NCBI RefSeq assembly: GCF_004402495.1
Contig: NZ_SOFH01000031.1
Location: 83,356-147,355 of the forward strand
Length of the DNA: 64,000 nucleotides
Reading direction: 5' to 3'
Source of the DNA: Cryobacterium sp. HLT2-28
GTDB taxonomy: Bacteria > Actinomycetota > Actinomycetes > Actinomycetales > Microbacteriaceae
A program made the position numbers and the translations under genes. Below are positions 8,969 through 18,030 of this stretch, in pieces. The stretch's first letter is position 1. Each line of letters begins with the position of its first letter. The notes below the pieces were generated by a model. It had not been told where the DNA came from. It made no database searches and saw nothing but the letters and a program-made list of their open reading frames with translations.

Positions 8969-10216
8969 TACTCGTCGGATTGGTGCGGCCATGGTGCGCG
9001 CAAGGCGCCACCACCAAGAATGGGTGATCCTCGTCAAGGCGGTTTCAGTGTCTGTCAGGCGGCGCTCAAGGTCGGCAACGTGGGCAGTGTTGGATTGGTT
9101 TGCCTTCGCTTGGGCGATGACTGAAAGATCCCGCTCCGCGACGATCTGAAGAGTGTGGGCGGCCTGCGCGAGCCGGGCTGCTTCAATTCCTGCGAGCGTG
9201 ACGTCACGGTCTTCAATAATCTGTTCAGCCTGATTGAGCAGTATCTCGCCGCGAACTCGACTTCTGTCGAGATCTTCGAGTTCTGCAAGGGGCACAGTCT
9301 CCGATGGAGCTTGGGTCCCCTGGAGGATGTTCGCGTATATCGCAAAGGTTCGTGTGATGACAGCGGTGTCATTCTCGACGGATGCGGTGAAGTCGAACGT
9401 CTCAGCGTCCAAACGGTGAATCATATTCTGAAGCTGATCCCGGTTGGTGACTATGTGCGCGCGCAGTCCCCGATCATCGAAGTAATTGTGCGTCTTCTGC
9501 TGGAACACTGAAGCGAACGGCACGTTCTGGCTGTACGCGAAAATCGAGGCATGGAGTGAAGAAACAAGAACGTGGCTCATCTGGCCGATGGCTGAGTGCA
9601 ATTCCAGCGGAGTGAGCGTATCGAGGAAAACCGAATTGGACTTGTCAAATGGAAGATGACGCATAAACGAGGCATCACCGTTGTAATGCGTGAACGGAAT
9701 GAACACCTTCTTGTGCGGGATGGCATTCACAAGCGGAATGAGGTCCTCGATCATGCGCAGGGCGTGCGGGACCATGTGGATGCCCACCAGCAGCTCACCG
9801 GGTTCAGTACCTGGAATCTCGTAGTGATCGCTGTGCAGCATCGTGGTCGCGCACGGAACCAATTCCGCTTCGGGCACCCACTTGCGCAGCACATCAACTT
9901 CGCGTGAGGACCGGGCCGACACGTGAGCGTACCCCTTCAGATAGTCCAAATCATCTGCCGTGTCCCACACCCCGGCGGAATTGAGCATGTGTGCTCCGGG
10001 TCGTCTGAATACGTCGTACAGAGAATCTCCGGTCGGCCGGATGAGTTCCCCGCCGCCGATGATCATCTGCTGAGGCATGCGTGCACACAGCGGATCGACA
10101 ATTGAGGTGGAGATGCCGTGCTCACCGAGGAGCTGACTTGCCGCTATCCCCATGGCGATGTCCCCGGTATTTCGACTGATGGAGTCGTAGAGGAGATTGC
10201 CAACGGGCATGGTCAC
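8933..10216 (-). CDS. Polysaccharide pyruvyltransferase family protein
   Basis: 427 residues. The first 270 match the polysaccharide pyruvyl transferase fold: NTGDIAMGIAASQLL, MIIGGGELIRPTGD and the conserved HVLVSSLHASIFAYSQNVPF. Such enzymes add a pyruvate ketal from phosphoenolpyruvate to a sugar. The C-terminal part (about 310-427) is charged and coiled, ending WWWRLARTMAAPIRRVL, a tail like that of the methyltransferase at 2194. It overlaps wzt by 4 bp, making a wzm-wzt-pyruvyltransferase operon. It converges with, and overlaps by 36 bp, the glycosyltransferase ending at 8968. Confidence 0.82.
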   Translation of the reverse strand: MTMPVGNLLYDSISRNTGDIAMGIAASQLLGEHGISTSIVDPLCARMPQQMIIGGGELIRPTGDSLYDVFRRPGAHMLNSAGVWDTADDLDYLKGYAHVSARSSREVDVLRKWVPEAELVPCATTMLHSDHYEIPGTEPGELLVGIHMVPHALRMIEDLIPLVNAIPHKKVFIPFTHYNGDASFMRHLPFDKSNSVFLDTLTPLELHSAIGQMSHVLVSSLHASIFAYSQNVPFASVFQQKTHNYFDDRGLRAHIVTNRDQLQNMIHRLDAETFDFTASVENDTAVITRTFAIYANILQGTQAPSETVPLAELEDLDRSRVRGEILLNQAEQIIEDRDVTLAGIEAARLAQAAHTLQIVAERDLSVIAQAKANQSNTAHVADLERRLTDTETALTRITHSWWWRLARTMAAPIRRVLRSLTAVFQRT

Positions 10217-11424
10217 CGCGTCGGCGAGGCGAGTGTCAGCGTTGGCTTGAGGCGAATCAAGCCCATTCCGTAGTCATCCGTGGGAATATCGAACGATGCG
10301 GCGCTATCCTTCCGGTCGAAATTTTCCCCAGTGGGGAGGCCGAGGCCAACGCTGACGAGATACTTGCCGGATCCGAGCCTGATGTCGGGAAGAGTGAGTT
10401 CAATCATGTGCTGACCGATGGTCGTGGGGAGCGCGATGTCCATCCCGAAACTGTCCATGGCGTAAAGTCTCATTCCCAAGGTGGTTTCGATGGAGATCCC
10501 AACCCCCCAACCGGGCACCGATTCGCTGACGTTGACAGCAACCTTGACAACGACGTTGTTGTGGCCATCGTCGGTATTGGTTTCAGCCTCGACTGCAGCG
10601 ATGTTCAATCGTTCGACTGATGCGACTGTTGGGAGCGAGCGAATCTTGTTCACCCGATCTGCTTCGTAGCCGTCACGAAGGATACGAATGCCCTCAGCCG
10701 GGTCCCCATCGTGCACCATGGAACCGGCGTGCAGCACGACGACGCGATCGCAGAGCCGACCAACCTGATCGGATGAGTGGCTCACCAACACGATCGTGCG
10801 GCCCTCCGACTGGAACTCCGCGATTTTATCCATGCACTTGCGCTGGAACGGCTCATCGCCAACCGCGAGAACTTCATCGACCAGCAGGAGATCCGGGTCG
10901 ACATGCACGGCCACCGAGAAAGCGAGCCGGACATACATTCCCGAACTGTAGAACTTCACCTGGGTGTCAATGAAATCTGAGATACCTGAGAACTCGACAA
11001 TATCGTCGAAGTTCCTGTCCGTCTCGAACTTGTTGAGCCCAAGAATTGCGGCATTGAGGTAGACATTTTCCCGACCGGTGAGGTCAGGGTGGAAGCCGGC
11101 GCCTAGCTCCAGAAGTGCGGCCATGCGGCCCCGTCGGACAACGGTGCCCGTCGTCGGTTGGATAATCCCGCCGATTACCTTCAGCAGTGTGGATTTGCCC
11201 GATCCGTTGTGTCCCACGAGACCAACGGTTGAGCCCGTGACAATGTCCAAGTTCATTTCGCGGAGCGCCCAAAAGTCCTGCACGTGCCGCCGCGAGCGAC
11301 CGAAAGTTGTCAACCGCTCCTTGACAGACTTGTCTTTGTGCAAAATGAAGCGTTTGGAGACATCCTGCACCCGCACGATGCTCGGGAGGTCGTGCATGCT
11401 TGCAACTCTTGGGGGGTGACTCAT
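10213..11424 (-). CDS. wzt: ABC transporter ATP-binding protein, Wzt type with C-terminal domain
   Basis: 403 residues. The ATPase part has Walker A GHNGSGKST, signature YSSGMYVRLAFS and Walker B LLLVDEVLAVGD, plus RGRMAALLELGAGFHPDLTG, characteristic of O-antigen and teichoic-acid exporters. About 150 residues follow, in the position of the Wzt carbohydrate-binding domain that recognises the finished chain end. The permease gene lies 2 bp upstream, and the pyruvyltransferase start overlaps its stop. The pump would export an undecaprenyl-linked glycan from the cytoplasm. Confidence 0.92.
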   Translation of the reverse strand: MSHPPRVASMHDLPSIVRVQDVSKRFILHKDKSVKERLTTFGRSRRHVQDFWALREMNLDIVTGSTVGLVGHNGSGKSTLLKVIGGIIQPTTGTVVRRGRMAALLELGAGFHPDLTGRENVYLNAAILGLNKFETDRNFDDIVEFSGISDFIDTQVKFYSSGMYVRLAFSVAVHVDPDLLLVDEVLAVGDEPFQRKCMDKIAEFQSEGRTIVLVSHSSDQVGRLCDRVVVLHAGSMVHDGDPAEGIRILRDGYEADRVNKIRSLPTVASVERLNIAAVEAETNTDDGHNNVVVKVAVNVSESVPGWGVGISIETTLGMRLYAMDSFGMDIALPTTIGQHMIELTLPDIRLGSGKYLVSVGLGLPTGENFDRKDSAASFDIPTDDYGMGLIRLKPTLTLASPTR

Positions 11425-11426
11425 AT

Positions 11427-12347
11427 CTACAGCTCCTGCGCGAAATTACCCTGCAGCCGCGAGAACACGCGCTGCCCCAACCAGAGCAGCACGATGCTGA
11501 TGGCTAGCGAAATCCACATGCGAAGGGCCAGATCGGGCGGCCAATTCGTCTGAGACGTTTGCGCCGTGCCATCTATCCAGAATGCCTTCTGCATGCCGAG
11601 CACGCTCAACGTGACCGGGTTTGCCAAGTAGATCTGTTCAAGGAACGTACCTGCGATTGCCCTGTGTACAAACGAGAACGAGTAGACGATCGGGGAAGCC
11701 CAGAAGGCCACGGTGAGCGCCACCTCGACAAGATGTTGTATGTCTCGCAGATACACGGTCGACGCAGCCAGAACAACAGCAACCGCCGTACCAAACACGA
11801 TGACGTTGGCAAGTGCCAGAGGGGCATAGGCCAGATCGGTCGTCAGAGGGAATTTGCCGAGCACCACAGTTGCCGCGACGAGAATGACGAGCTGTAACGA
11901 GAAATTGAACAGGGCACCGCCAACACTTGCCAAGGGAAAGATTTCCCTGGGCAAGTAGACCTTCTTGACGAGACCAGAGTTGTTCACAATCGACATGGTG
12001 CCGCTTGACACGATTTCGGTGAACAACCCCCACACGGTCAAGCCGACGAAAACAAAGATGGCGAAACTTGGAATGTTTCGGGCCACGCCAAGGACCTGCC
12101 CGATGGCGAAGTAGTAGACGAGGAGCTGAACGAGAGGTTTGACCAGACTCCACACCACGCCAAGGGAGCTGTCCTTGTAACGCGCCCTGATCTCGCGTTT
12201 CACAAGCAGAGTGAGGAGCTCTCTGTGGGCCCACACGTCCTGTATTGAGGACCAGGTACCGGTGATGAATCCAGTTGACTGACCAACTGGAATGAGCGGC
12301 TCCTGCTCGATGCGCAAAGCACGCTCTTGGGCGCTGGCCCTGATCAT
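11427..12347 (-). CDS. wzm: ABC transporter permease, Wzm type
   Basis: 306 residues with six predicted membrane helices after a cytoplasmic N-terminus carrying VWAHRELLTLLVKREIRARY, the usual opening of O-antigen export permeases. The SLGVVWSLVKPLVQLLVYY segment is also diagnostic. The ATG at 12347 has GAAAG 7 nt upstream; an in-frame TTG at 12353 is less likely. It is the first gene of the wzm-wzt-pyruvyltransferase operon, divergent from the lipoprotein gene at 12455 across a 107-bp AT-richer gap that should hold both promoters. Confidence 0.92.
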   Translation of the reverse strand: MIRASAQERALRIEQEPLIPVGQSTGFITGTWSSIQDVWAHRELLTLLVKREIRARYKDSSLGVVWSLVKPLVQLLVYYFAIGQVLGVARNIPSFAIFVFVGLTVWGLFTEIVSSGTMSIVNNSGLVKKVYLPREIFPLASVGGALFNFSLQLVILVAATVVLGKFPLTTDLAYAPLALANVIVFGTAVAVVLAASTVYLRDIQHLVEVALTVAFWASPIVYSFSFVHRAIAGTFLEQIYLANPVTLSVLGMQKAFWIDGTAQTSQTNWPPDLALRMWISLAISIVLLWLGQRVFSRLQGNFAQEL

Positions 12348-12454
12348 AGACAACTTTCGTTCATGTTGATAATAGGAATCTGTCGAGTCTAGGCGATAAT
12401 ACTGAGAGTGGTGCCGGGGGCATGACAGTGTAGATCAGCAGATAGGAACTTGTC

Positions 12455-12955
12455 ATGCGAGTGCAGACGATGCCACGCAGTCGTGAGCGATTGCGCCCTA
12501 CGGCGCTGAGTTTGGCCTTGGCCGTGACTCTAAGCCTCGTCAGTGTGGGGCTAACTGCGTGCACTGCATCGAGCGACGGACCACCCAGCGGGTCGGGCAC
12601 GCCGACGTTGACAGGTTCCCCTGACAAGTCGAAAACCGCCAGCCCCGCACCGGTGGCTAAGCCAGAGGCCGTGATCGTGGTGGCCGGCGCGGACCTGGAT
12701 GGGCTCAACGTCTCGGCGTCCGGCTATGTGTCAGGAGTCGTCGAGAACGGCGGTAAGTGCACATTCGCGTTTACACGGCCGGAACACCGAGTGGAGTCGA
12801 GTCGAGACGCGGTGGCGAACGTTGCGGACACAACCTGCGGTTTCGTCCAACTCCCCATCGACCAATTCACGAAAGGGACGTGGCAGGTCGTGCTGACCTA
12901 CACGTCCGGTAACCTCACGCTGACCTCACCGCCCACTGACCTGGAGATCCCATGA
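12455..12955 (+). CDS. Secreted lipoprotein of unknown function
   Basis: 166 residues. A positively charged N-terminus and hydrophobic stretch end in VGLTACTASSDG, a lipobox-like site with the acylated Cys near residue 36. A Ser/Thr/Pro-rich linker follows, then a small beta domain with two Cys (GGKCTFAFTR and DTTCGFVQL) that could form a disulfide. AGGAA lies 7 nt before the ATG. The stop overlaps the start of the 762-residue secreted protein by 4 bp, so the two probably act together outside the membrane. No known family recognised. Confidence 0.75.
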   Translation: MRVQTMPRSRERLRPTALSLALAVTLSLVSVGLTACTASSDGPPSGSGTPTLTGSPDKSKTASPAPVAKPEAVIVVAGADLDGLNVSASGYVSGVVENGGKCTFAFTRPEHRVESSRDAVANVADTTCGFVQLPIDQFTKGTWQVVLTYTSGNLTLTSPPTDLEIP

Positions 12956-15240
12956 ATCTGAAGACAATTGGTGCAATGGTTCTGGCGGGTGTGCTGGCAG
13001 CAATCCTCATTACCGTGGTCAGCCCCGCTCAGACCGCAACAGCGGCGGACGCTTCACTCTTCGAACCGGGAAACATCATCAGTGATGCCGTGTTCTTCGA
13101 TGGACAGGCCCTGGATGCTGGCGCCGTGCAATCATTTCTCGCGGCTCAGGTTCCGAACTGCCGTGCCGGTTACACCTGCCTCAAGGACTACCGTCAGGAC
13201 ACGCCGAATAGATCCGCCATCTCTAATGGCTGTACGGCCTATGGAGGCCGCGCCAATGAGAGTGCGGCGGACATCATTACCCGGGTCGGCAACGCGTGTG
13301 GGATCAGCCAGAAGGCGATGATCGTACTGCTGGAGAAGGAGCAGGGGCTCATCTCCGATACGTGGCCGTCAGCGCGGCAGTATCGCAGCGCAACCGGCTA
13401 CGGCTGCCCTGACACTGCGGATTGCGACGTTACCTACTACGGATTCTTCAATCAGGTATACGCGGCAGCGCTCCAATTCAAGTACTACGCCGCGAATCCG
13501 ACGCGCTGGAATCACGTTCCCGGCAGGAACAACGCGGTGCGCTACAACCCGAATCCCGATTGTGGTTCTGGGACCGTCTTTATCCAAAACCAGGCCACGG
13601 CGGGCCTCTACAACTACACGCCCTACCAACCCAATGCCGCGGCTCTGGGCAATCTTTACGGCACCGGGGATGGCTGTAGTTCCTACGGAAACCGCAACTT
13701 CTGGCGGATGTTCAGCGATTGGTTCGGTTCTCCCACGTCGGGAACGAGTCTGCTGCGCACAGCGGCCAATGGAACGGTTTATCTAATCTCAGAAAAGTTC
13801 AAATACCCCGTACCCAGCCTCGGGATTCTGGGCGCCCTGGCCCCGCTGGGCAAGGTGGGTTTCGTATCGCAGTCCTATCTTGACCGGTTCACGACGGCGC
13901 ACACTGTCGGCCGTTCCATACGTGCGAACGACGGAAGCATTTACTTTTACGACTCCGGAATCAAACTTCCATTTAGTTCCTGCACACAGGCGAGTGACTA
14001 TGGAGCGTCGTGCGCATCCGACGGCTACGTTCAGCTAACGGATGCCCAGATTTCTGCTTTTTATCCGGGTCCTGTCCTCAGCCCTGTTCTGGGAACCGTC
14101 GAGGGCAGCCGGTACTACATCAAGAATGGAACGAAGGCCGAAATCCTCGATGATCAGTCGCAGGCCATCGCTGGCATTCCTACCCGAATGAACGTGCTGA
14201 CGGAGAGTGCCGTATCGGCTTTGCAACTCGCTGCTCCCGTCATCCGTGATGGTGCCTTCGCGAAAACCAGATCCACGTCGAGCTACTCCTTGATCGCGGC
14301 TGGCAAACGATACGGGATCCCCGCCGGCTCTGAATCTTCGCTTGGGGTGCCAGCGCGCACGACGGGATCGCTGGCTGCCGCAAGTATGGCGTTGATTCCT
14401 TCGCCTTCCGGGTCGTTCACCGGAATCCTCACCTCAGGCGGGAGTTCACCCACGATCGTCGTGAATGCAGAAGGTAGGTACGCGCTCACAGCGGGTGGTC
14501 TTGCCGCGAACAACATTCCAGTCGCTGTTCCCCAGGCCCTGATCGACACATACCCTAACAAGGGCAGCATCGCCGCGGGTTCGTTCATCAAGTCCTCCAA
14601 CGCCGCTGACGTTTACGTGGTCATGCCGACCGATATCAGGCCGATCAGCGGTTGGGGTGCACTGCTGGCGCTGACTCCCGACGGGAACCCGGTCATTACG
14701 ACCGTTGCTCCCTCGGTGATTTCGTCTCTGACTCAAGGTCCGGTTGCGCTGACGGCAGGAACTCTAGTTCGATCGCCCGAAAACGCGACAGTTTACTTCA
14801 TCGACGGCGTGACTAGTCGAGTCGCATTCACGAACTTTGTGTTCCCAGTCGAGGCTGGATTCGGGGACTTGGTCTACTCCACCGAGCAGCGCATCCAGGC
14901 CTACCCGCTGAGCGCGAAACTCATGACGTTTGGCCTCTCCTGCGGGCCAGATCTCTACGTTGCTGCTAGCGGTCAGGTGCATCGCGTTGACCCTTCGCTT
15001 GCTGCCTTGTACCCGTTTGACTACGTGGCCATGGACCAGTTCACCTGCGGTCAGATGAAGAAGGGAGCAGCCGCGTCAACGTTTATTCGTACGCCGGACG
15101 GCGGAATCTTCCAGCTTGTGGCCGGGCAGAAACGCGCTGTGGCATCGATGTCGCGATTGAGCGAGATCATCGGTACGTCGACGTGGCTCAATGTCGCTCC
15201 TGAGTTTGCTGGGGTGATCCCGACGGGGCCTCTGGCATAG
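12952..15240 (+). CDS. Secreted protein: lysozyme-like N-terminal module plus beta repeats
   Basis: 762 residues. A signal peptide ends near SPAQTATA. Residues 35-265 form a Cys-rich module found in secreted actinobacterial proteins, with AMIVLLEKEQGLISDTWPS and YGFFNQVYAAALQFKYY; the Glu in KEQGL sits where lytic transglycosylases keep theirs (inference). From about 270 to the end are some eight loosely repeated units of the form G-x-VYxI-x-G-x-K-x-x-(I/V)-P, for example GTVYLISEKFKYPVPSLG and GGIFQLVAGQKRAVAS. It is coupled to the lipoprotein gene upstream. A role in wall remodelling around the polysaccharide machinery is plausible but unproven. Confidence 0.7.
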   Translation: MNLKTIGAMVLAGVLAAILITVVSPAQTATAADASLFEPGNIISDAVFFDGQALDAGAVQSFLAAQVPNCRAGYTCLKDYRQDTPNRSAISNGCTAYGGRANESAADIITRVGNACGISQKAMIVLLEKEQGLISDTWPSARQYRSATGYGCPDTADCDVTYYGFFNQVYAAALQFKYYAANPTRWNHVPGRNNAVRYNPNPDCGSGTVFIQNQATAGLYNYTPYQPNAAALGNLYGTGDGCSSYGNRNFWRMFSDWFGSPTSGTSLLRTAANGTVYLISEKFKYPVPSLGILGALAPLGKVGFVSQSYLDRFTTAHTVGRSIRANDGSIYFYDSGIKLPFSSCTQASDYGASCASDGYVQLTDAQISAFYPGPVLSPVLGTVEGSRYYIKNGTKAEILDDQSQAIAGIPTRMNVLTESAVSALQLAAPVIRDGAFAKTRSTSSYSLIAAGKRYGIPAGSESSLGVPARTTGSLAAASMALIPSPSGSFTGILTSGGSSPTIVVNAEGRYALTAGGLAANNIPVAVPQALIDTYPNKGSIAAGSFIKSSNAADVYVVMPTDIRPISGWGALLALTPDGNPVITTVAPSVISSLTQGPVALTAGTLVRSPENATVYFIDGVTSRVAFTNFVFPVEAGFGDLVYSTEQRIQAYPLSAKLMTFGLSCGPDLYVAASGQVHRVDPSLAALYPFDYVAMDQFTCGQMKKGAAASTFIRTPDGGIFQLVAGQKRAVASMSRLSEIIGTSTWLNVAPEFAGVIPTGPLA

Positions 15241-15404
15241 CTAGCGGTGCTTCTGCAGTTCGTGGGCGCAAGGCCCAGCATTATGCTGCCTGGCTTTGTT
15301 GACCCGCAGTTCACGTTTGCGATCGTGTCGGTCGAAAGCGAGCACATTCCGGAAAGAAAGTAGAATACGGTGGTTCCGATTTGGTCGGGAGGTGTCGGCT
15401 AACG

Positions 15405-16928
15405 GTGACGGAGTGTGCTTTGAGTATGATCGGTGTACTGAAGAGGGTGCTCGTCATGGGGCTCGTGCCCGCAGCATTGTTTGTGGCATTGGCGAGCTGG
15501 GGGCTGTCGTCTCCTGTCGGCTCGAGCCCGGACGATGACTTTCACCTGGCCAGCATTTGGTGCGGTCAAGGAGTTCGGGCAGGGTTGTGCGAGGCAGGCA
15601 ACAGTGCGAATGAACGCCGGGTACCTGCGCCGCTGGTGGAGTATTCAAGCTGTTACGCCTTCCATCCGGAGGCCAGCCCGACGTGTCCGCAGAAGCCATC
15701 GACAACCCTGGTCAACACGGATCGCGGAAACTTCAATGACGGACTCTATCCACCTGTCTACTACGCAGTGATGAGTATCTTCGCAAGTGAAAGCATCTAC
15801 GCATCCACCGTTGCGATGAGGCTATTCAACGCGTTGTTCTTCGTCCTCTCCGTCTCGTCACTTTTCCTCTTACTTCCCCGCACCCGCCGCGGGCCCCTGA
15901 TGTGGGGAGCGCTTGTATCCATCGTTCCGCTGGGAATGTTCCTTGTCCCGAGCGTCAACCCGAGCAGTTGGGCGATTCTCTCAGCTGCCACGCTCTGGGT
16001 AGCCCTTCTCGGATATTTCACGGCAACTGGTCGGAACAGACGGATTGGATTTGCCGCCATTGCTGCATTGATGACCGTCGTCGGGGCCGGCGCACGAAGC
16101 GACTCCGCGGTTTACGGAGTTTTGGCAATGTTGGTCGTACTCGCGCTTGCCTTCGAGGCGAGCAAGCGTTATGCGTTGCTGGCAATTCTTCCCGCCGCAC
16201 TTGCCGTCGTTTCGGTGGTGCTCTATTCGAGCACTGGCCAGGCTTCCGTCGTTAACCCGAACTCATTTGCCGGCACGACATCGGACGCCGTCTTCTCTCT
16301 TACGATGACCAACTTCCGAAAGCTGCCAGAGCTCTGGGCGGGCGGATTGGGTACCTGGGGACTCGGCTGGCTGGACACGGCACTTCCGGGCAGTGTTTGG
16401 GTGACAATGCTCGCAGTTTATGCAGGAACAGTTTTCCTGGGACTGCGCAGAATGTCCTGGCGAAAGGCTGTCGCCTTTTCTACGGTCTTTGGAAGCCTCA
16501 TTGTTGTGCCCCTGTATGTGCTTGTACACGACCGCGTTATTGTGGGCCAATACATTCAGCCTAGGTACATTTATCCACTGCTGATCCTCTTTGCCGGCAT
16601 CGCGCTGGTGCAGGTTGATCGAGATGACCTGCGCATGACAAGGCCCCAGACAGCAATCATTGGGAGCCTCGTCACCCTCGCGAATTCGATTGCCCTTCAC
16701 GTAAACATCCGGCGATACGTTACCGGGCTTGACGTTGATGCTCTGAACCTCAACCGCGGTGCAGAGTGGTGGTGGATCTTTCCCATTCCGCCCATGTCAC
16801 CCTTCTCTCCGTTGGGCGTTTGGGCGATTGGGACGTTGTCCTTCGGTCTTGCCGTACTGGGGATCGCGGTTTACTCACGAAGGAGCGCTCGGTCCGGCCG
16901 AAGACCACTCACAGCCGTGGGGGGATAG
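15405..16928 (+). CDS. DUF2142 multi-pass membrane protein
   Basis: About 507 residues with roughly a dozen membrane helices. The first outer loop carries SSPDDDFHLASIWCGQG and LYPPVYYAVMSIF, the DUF2142 pattern related to GT-C glycosyltransferases that use polyprenyl-phosphate sugars. The acidic DDD in that loop is where GT-C enzymes keep their catalytic aspartates. The GTG at 15405 has GGAGG 12 nt upstream; ATG 15426 is an alternative. A second DUF2142 gene lies at 24501. Likely adds sugars outside the membrane (inference). Confidence 0.75.
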   Translation: MTECALSMIGVLKRVLVMGLVPAALFVALASWGLSSPVGSSPDDDFHLASIWCGQGVRAGLCEAGNSANERRVPAPLVEYSSCYAFHPEASPTCPQKPSTTLVNTDRGNFNDGLYPPVYYAVMSIFASESIYASTVAMRLFNALFFVLSVSSLFLLLPRTRRGPLMWGALVSIVPLGMFLVPSVNPSSWAILSAATLWVALLGYFTATGRNRRIGFAAIAALMTVVGAGARSDSAVYGVLAMLVVLALAFEASKRYALLAILPAALAVVSVVLYSSTGQASVVNPNSFAGTTSDAVFSLTMTNFRKLPELWAGGLGTWGLGWLDTALPGSVWVTMLAVYAGTVFLGLRRMSWRKAVAFSTVFGSLIVVPLYVLVHDRVIVGQYIQPRYIYPLLILFAGIALVQVDRDDLRMTRPQTAIIGSLVTLANSIALHVNIRRYVTGLDVDALNLNRGAEWWWIFPIPPMSPFSPLGVWAIGTLSFGLAVLGIAVYSRRSARSGRRPLTAVGG

Positions 16929-17071
16929 ACCAAGCTAACGCTCCTAATTCGTACCCAGCGAGACGCGGGGCGTCACGACTGTGTGTCAAGCGAATGGAAT
17001 CGAGCAATCGGCTAAGCTTGCCGAGTCGCTCTTGACCTGAGTTGGCACAGTGAATGGAATTGGAGACGACC

Positions 17072-17995
17072 GTGCGGGCACTCTTGACGGGCGGGAACGG
17101 CATGCTGGCCCGAAGTATCGCCTCGGCCTGGCGAGATCAGAGGGACTCTGAGGACCTCGTTGTCGTGACGCGAACCGAAGCGGACCTCACCAATGCTGCA
17201 GAGACTCGGGCAATGGTCGCCCGAATTCAGCCGGACATCATTCTTCACTGCGCTGCTCGCGTCGGCGGGATAGCGGCGAACATCGCCGATCCAACGACGT
17301 TTCTCATGGACAACCTCCTGATTGACTCGAGCATCCTCAAAGCGGCCGTCGACCTGGGTGTGCCCAAGCTCCTGTATTTCGGAAGCTCTTGCATGTATCC
17401 ACGTGACTATCGCCAGCCGTTGGTTGAAACGGACCTGCTAGCGGCGCCATTGGAGCCGACGAACGAGGGCTATGCGCTCTCGAAGATCGTGGCGTCCAAG
17501 TACTGCGAGTACGTGTCGACCCAATTCGGTCTCGACTATCGAGTTGTCATCCCGTCGAATCTCTATGGTCCGGATGATGACTATTCGCTGGGTCAGGGTC
17601 ATCTCGTCGCGGCAGCGATCGCAAAGGTACATGCAGCCAAGGAATCCGGAGCGTCCACGATCGGTGTCTGGGGTGACGGTACTGCGCGCCGCGAATTCAC
17701 CTACGTCGGGGATCTGGCGGACTGGATCGTCACGAACGTCGATGACATCCATTCCTGGCCGACGATGATGAACGTTGGTTTCGGGAGTGACCATTCCGTT
17801 CTGGAGTACTACCAGGCGGCCATGACGGTGGTGGGCTACACCGGCGAACTGGAACTTGACACGACGAAACCTGCAGGCATGCACCAGAAATTGATGACCT
17901 CAGCGGTTGCTCACCAATTCGGTTGGCAACCCCACACCGAGCTGTTGGAAGGCATGGATCGCGCCTACCGGCGCTACCTGGAAACCCTGTCCTGA
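17072..17995 (+). CDS. GDP-sugar 4-keto reductase/epimerase (GDP-fucose synthase family, candidate ColC)
   Basis: 307 residues of the SDR family closest to GDP-L-fucose synthase. Motifs are ALLTGGNGMLARSIA, HCAARVGGIAANI, the diagnostic FGSSCMYPRD, and Tyr-Lys in EGYALSKIVASKY, then IPSNLYGPDDDY. In the fucose pathway this family acts on the Gmd product. Here the adjacent gene is a ColD-like 3-dehydratase, which makes ColC (GDP-L-colitose synthase, a relative of fucose synthase) the better match. The GTG at 17072 is chosen because GGAG lies 6 nt before it and the Rossmann strand starts at once; ATG 17054 is the alternative. Confidence 0.82.
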   Translation: MRALLTGGNGMLARSIASAWRDQRDSEDLVVVTRTEADLTNAAETRAMVARIQPDIILHCAARVGGIAANIADPTTFLMDNLLIDSSILKAAVDLGVPKLLYFGSSCMYPRDYRQPLVETDLLAAPLEPTNEGYALSKIVASKYCEYVSTQFGLDYRVVIPSNLYGPDDDYSLGQGHLVAAAIAKVHAAKESGASTIGVWGDGTARREFTYVGDLADWIVTNVDDIHSWPTMMNVGFGSDHSVLEYYQAAMTVVGYTGELELDTTKPAGMHQKLMTSAVAHQFGWQPHTELLEGMDRAYRRYLETLS

Positions 17996-18030
17996 CCTGA
18001 TCGCTGGTGCGATCGAACCGTAGAGAGAGA

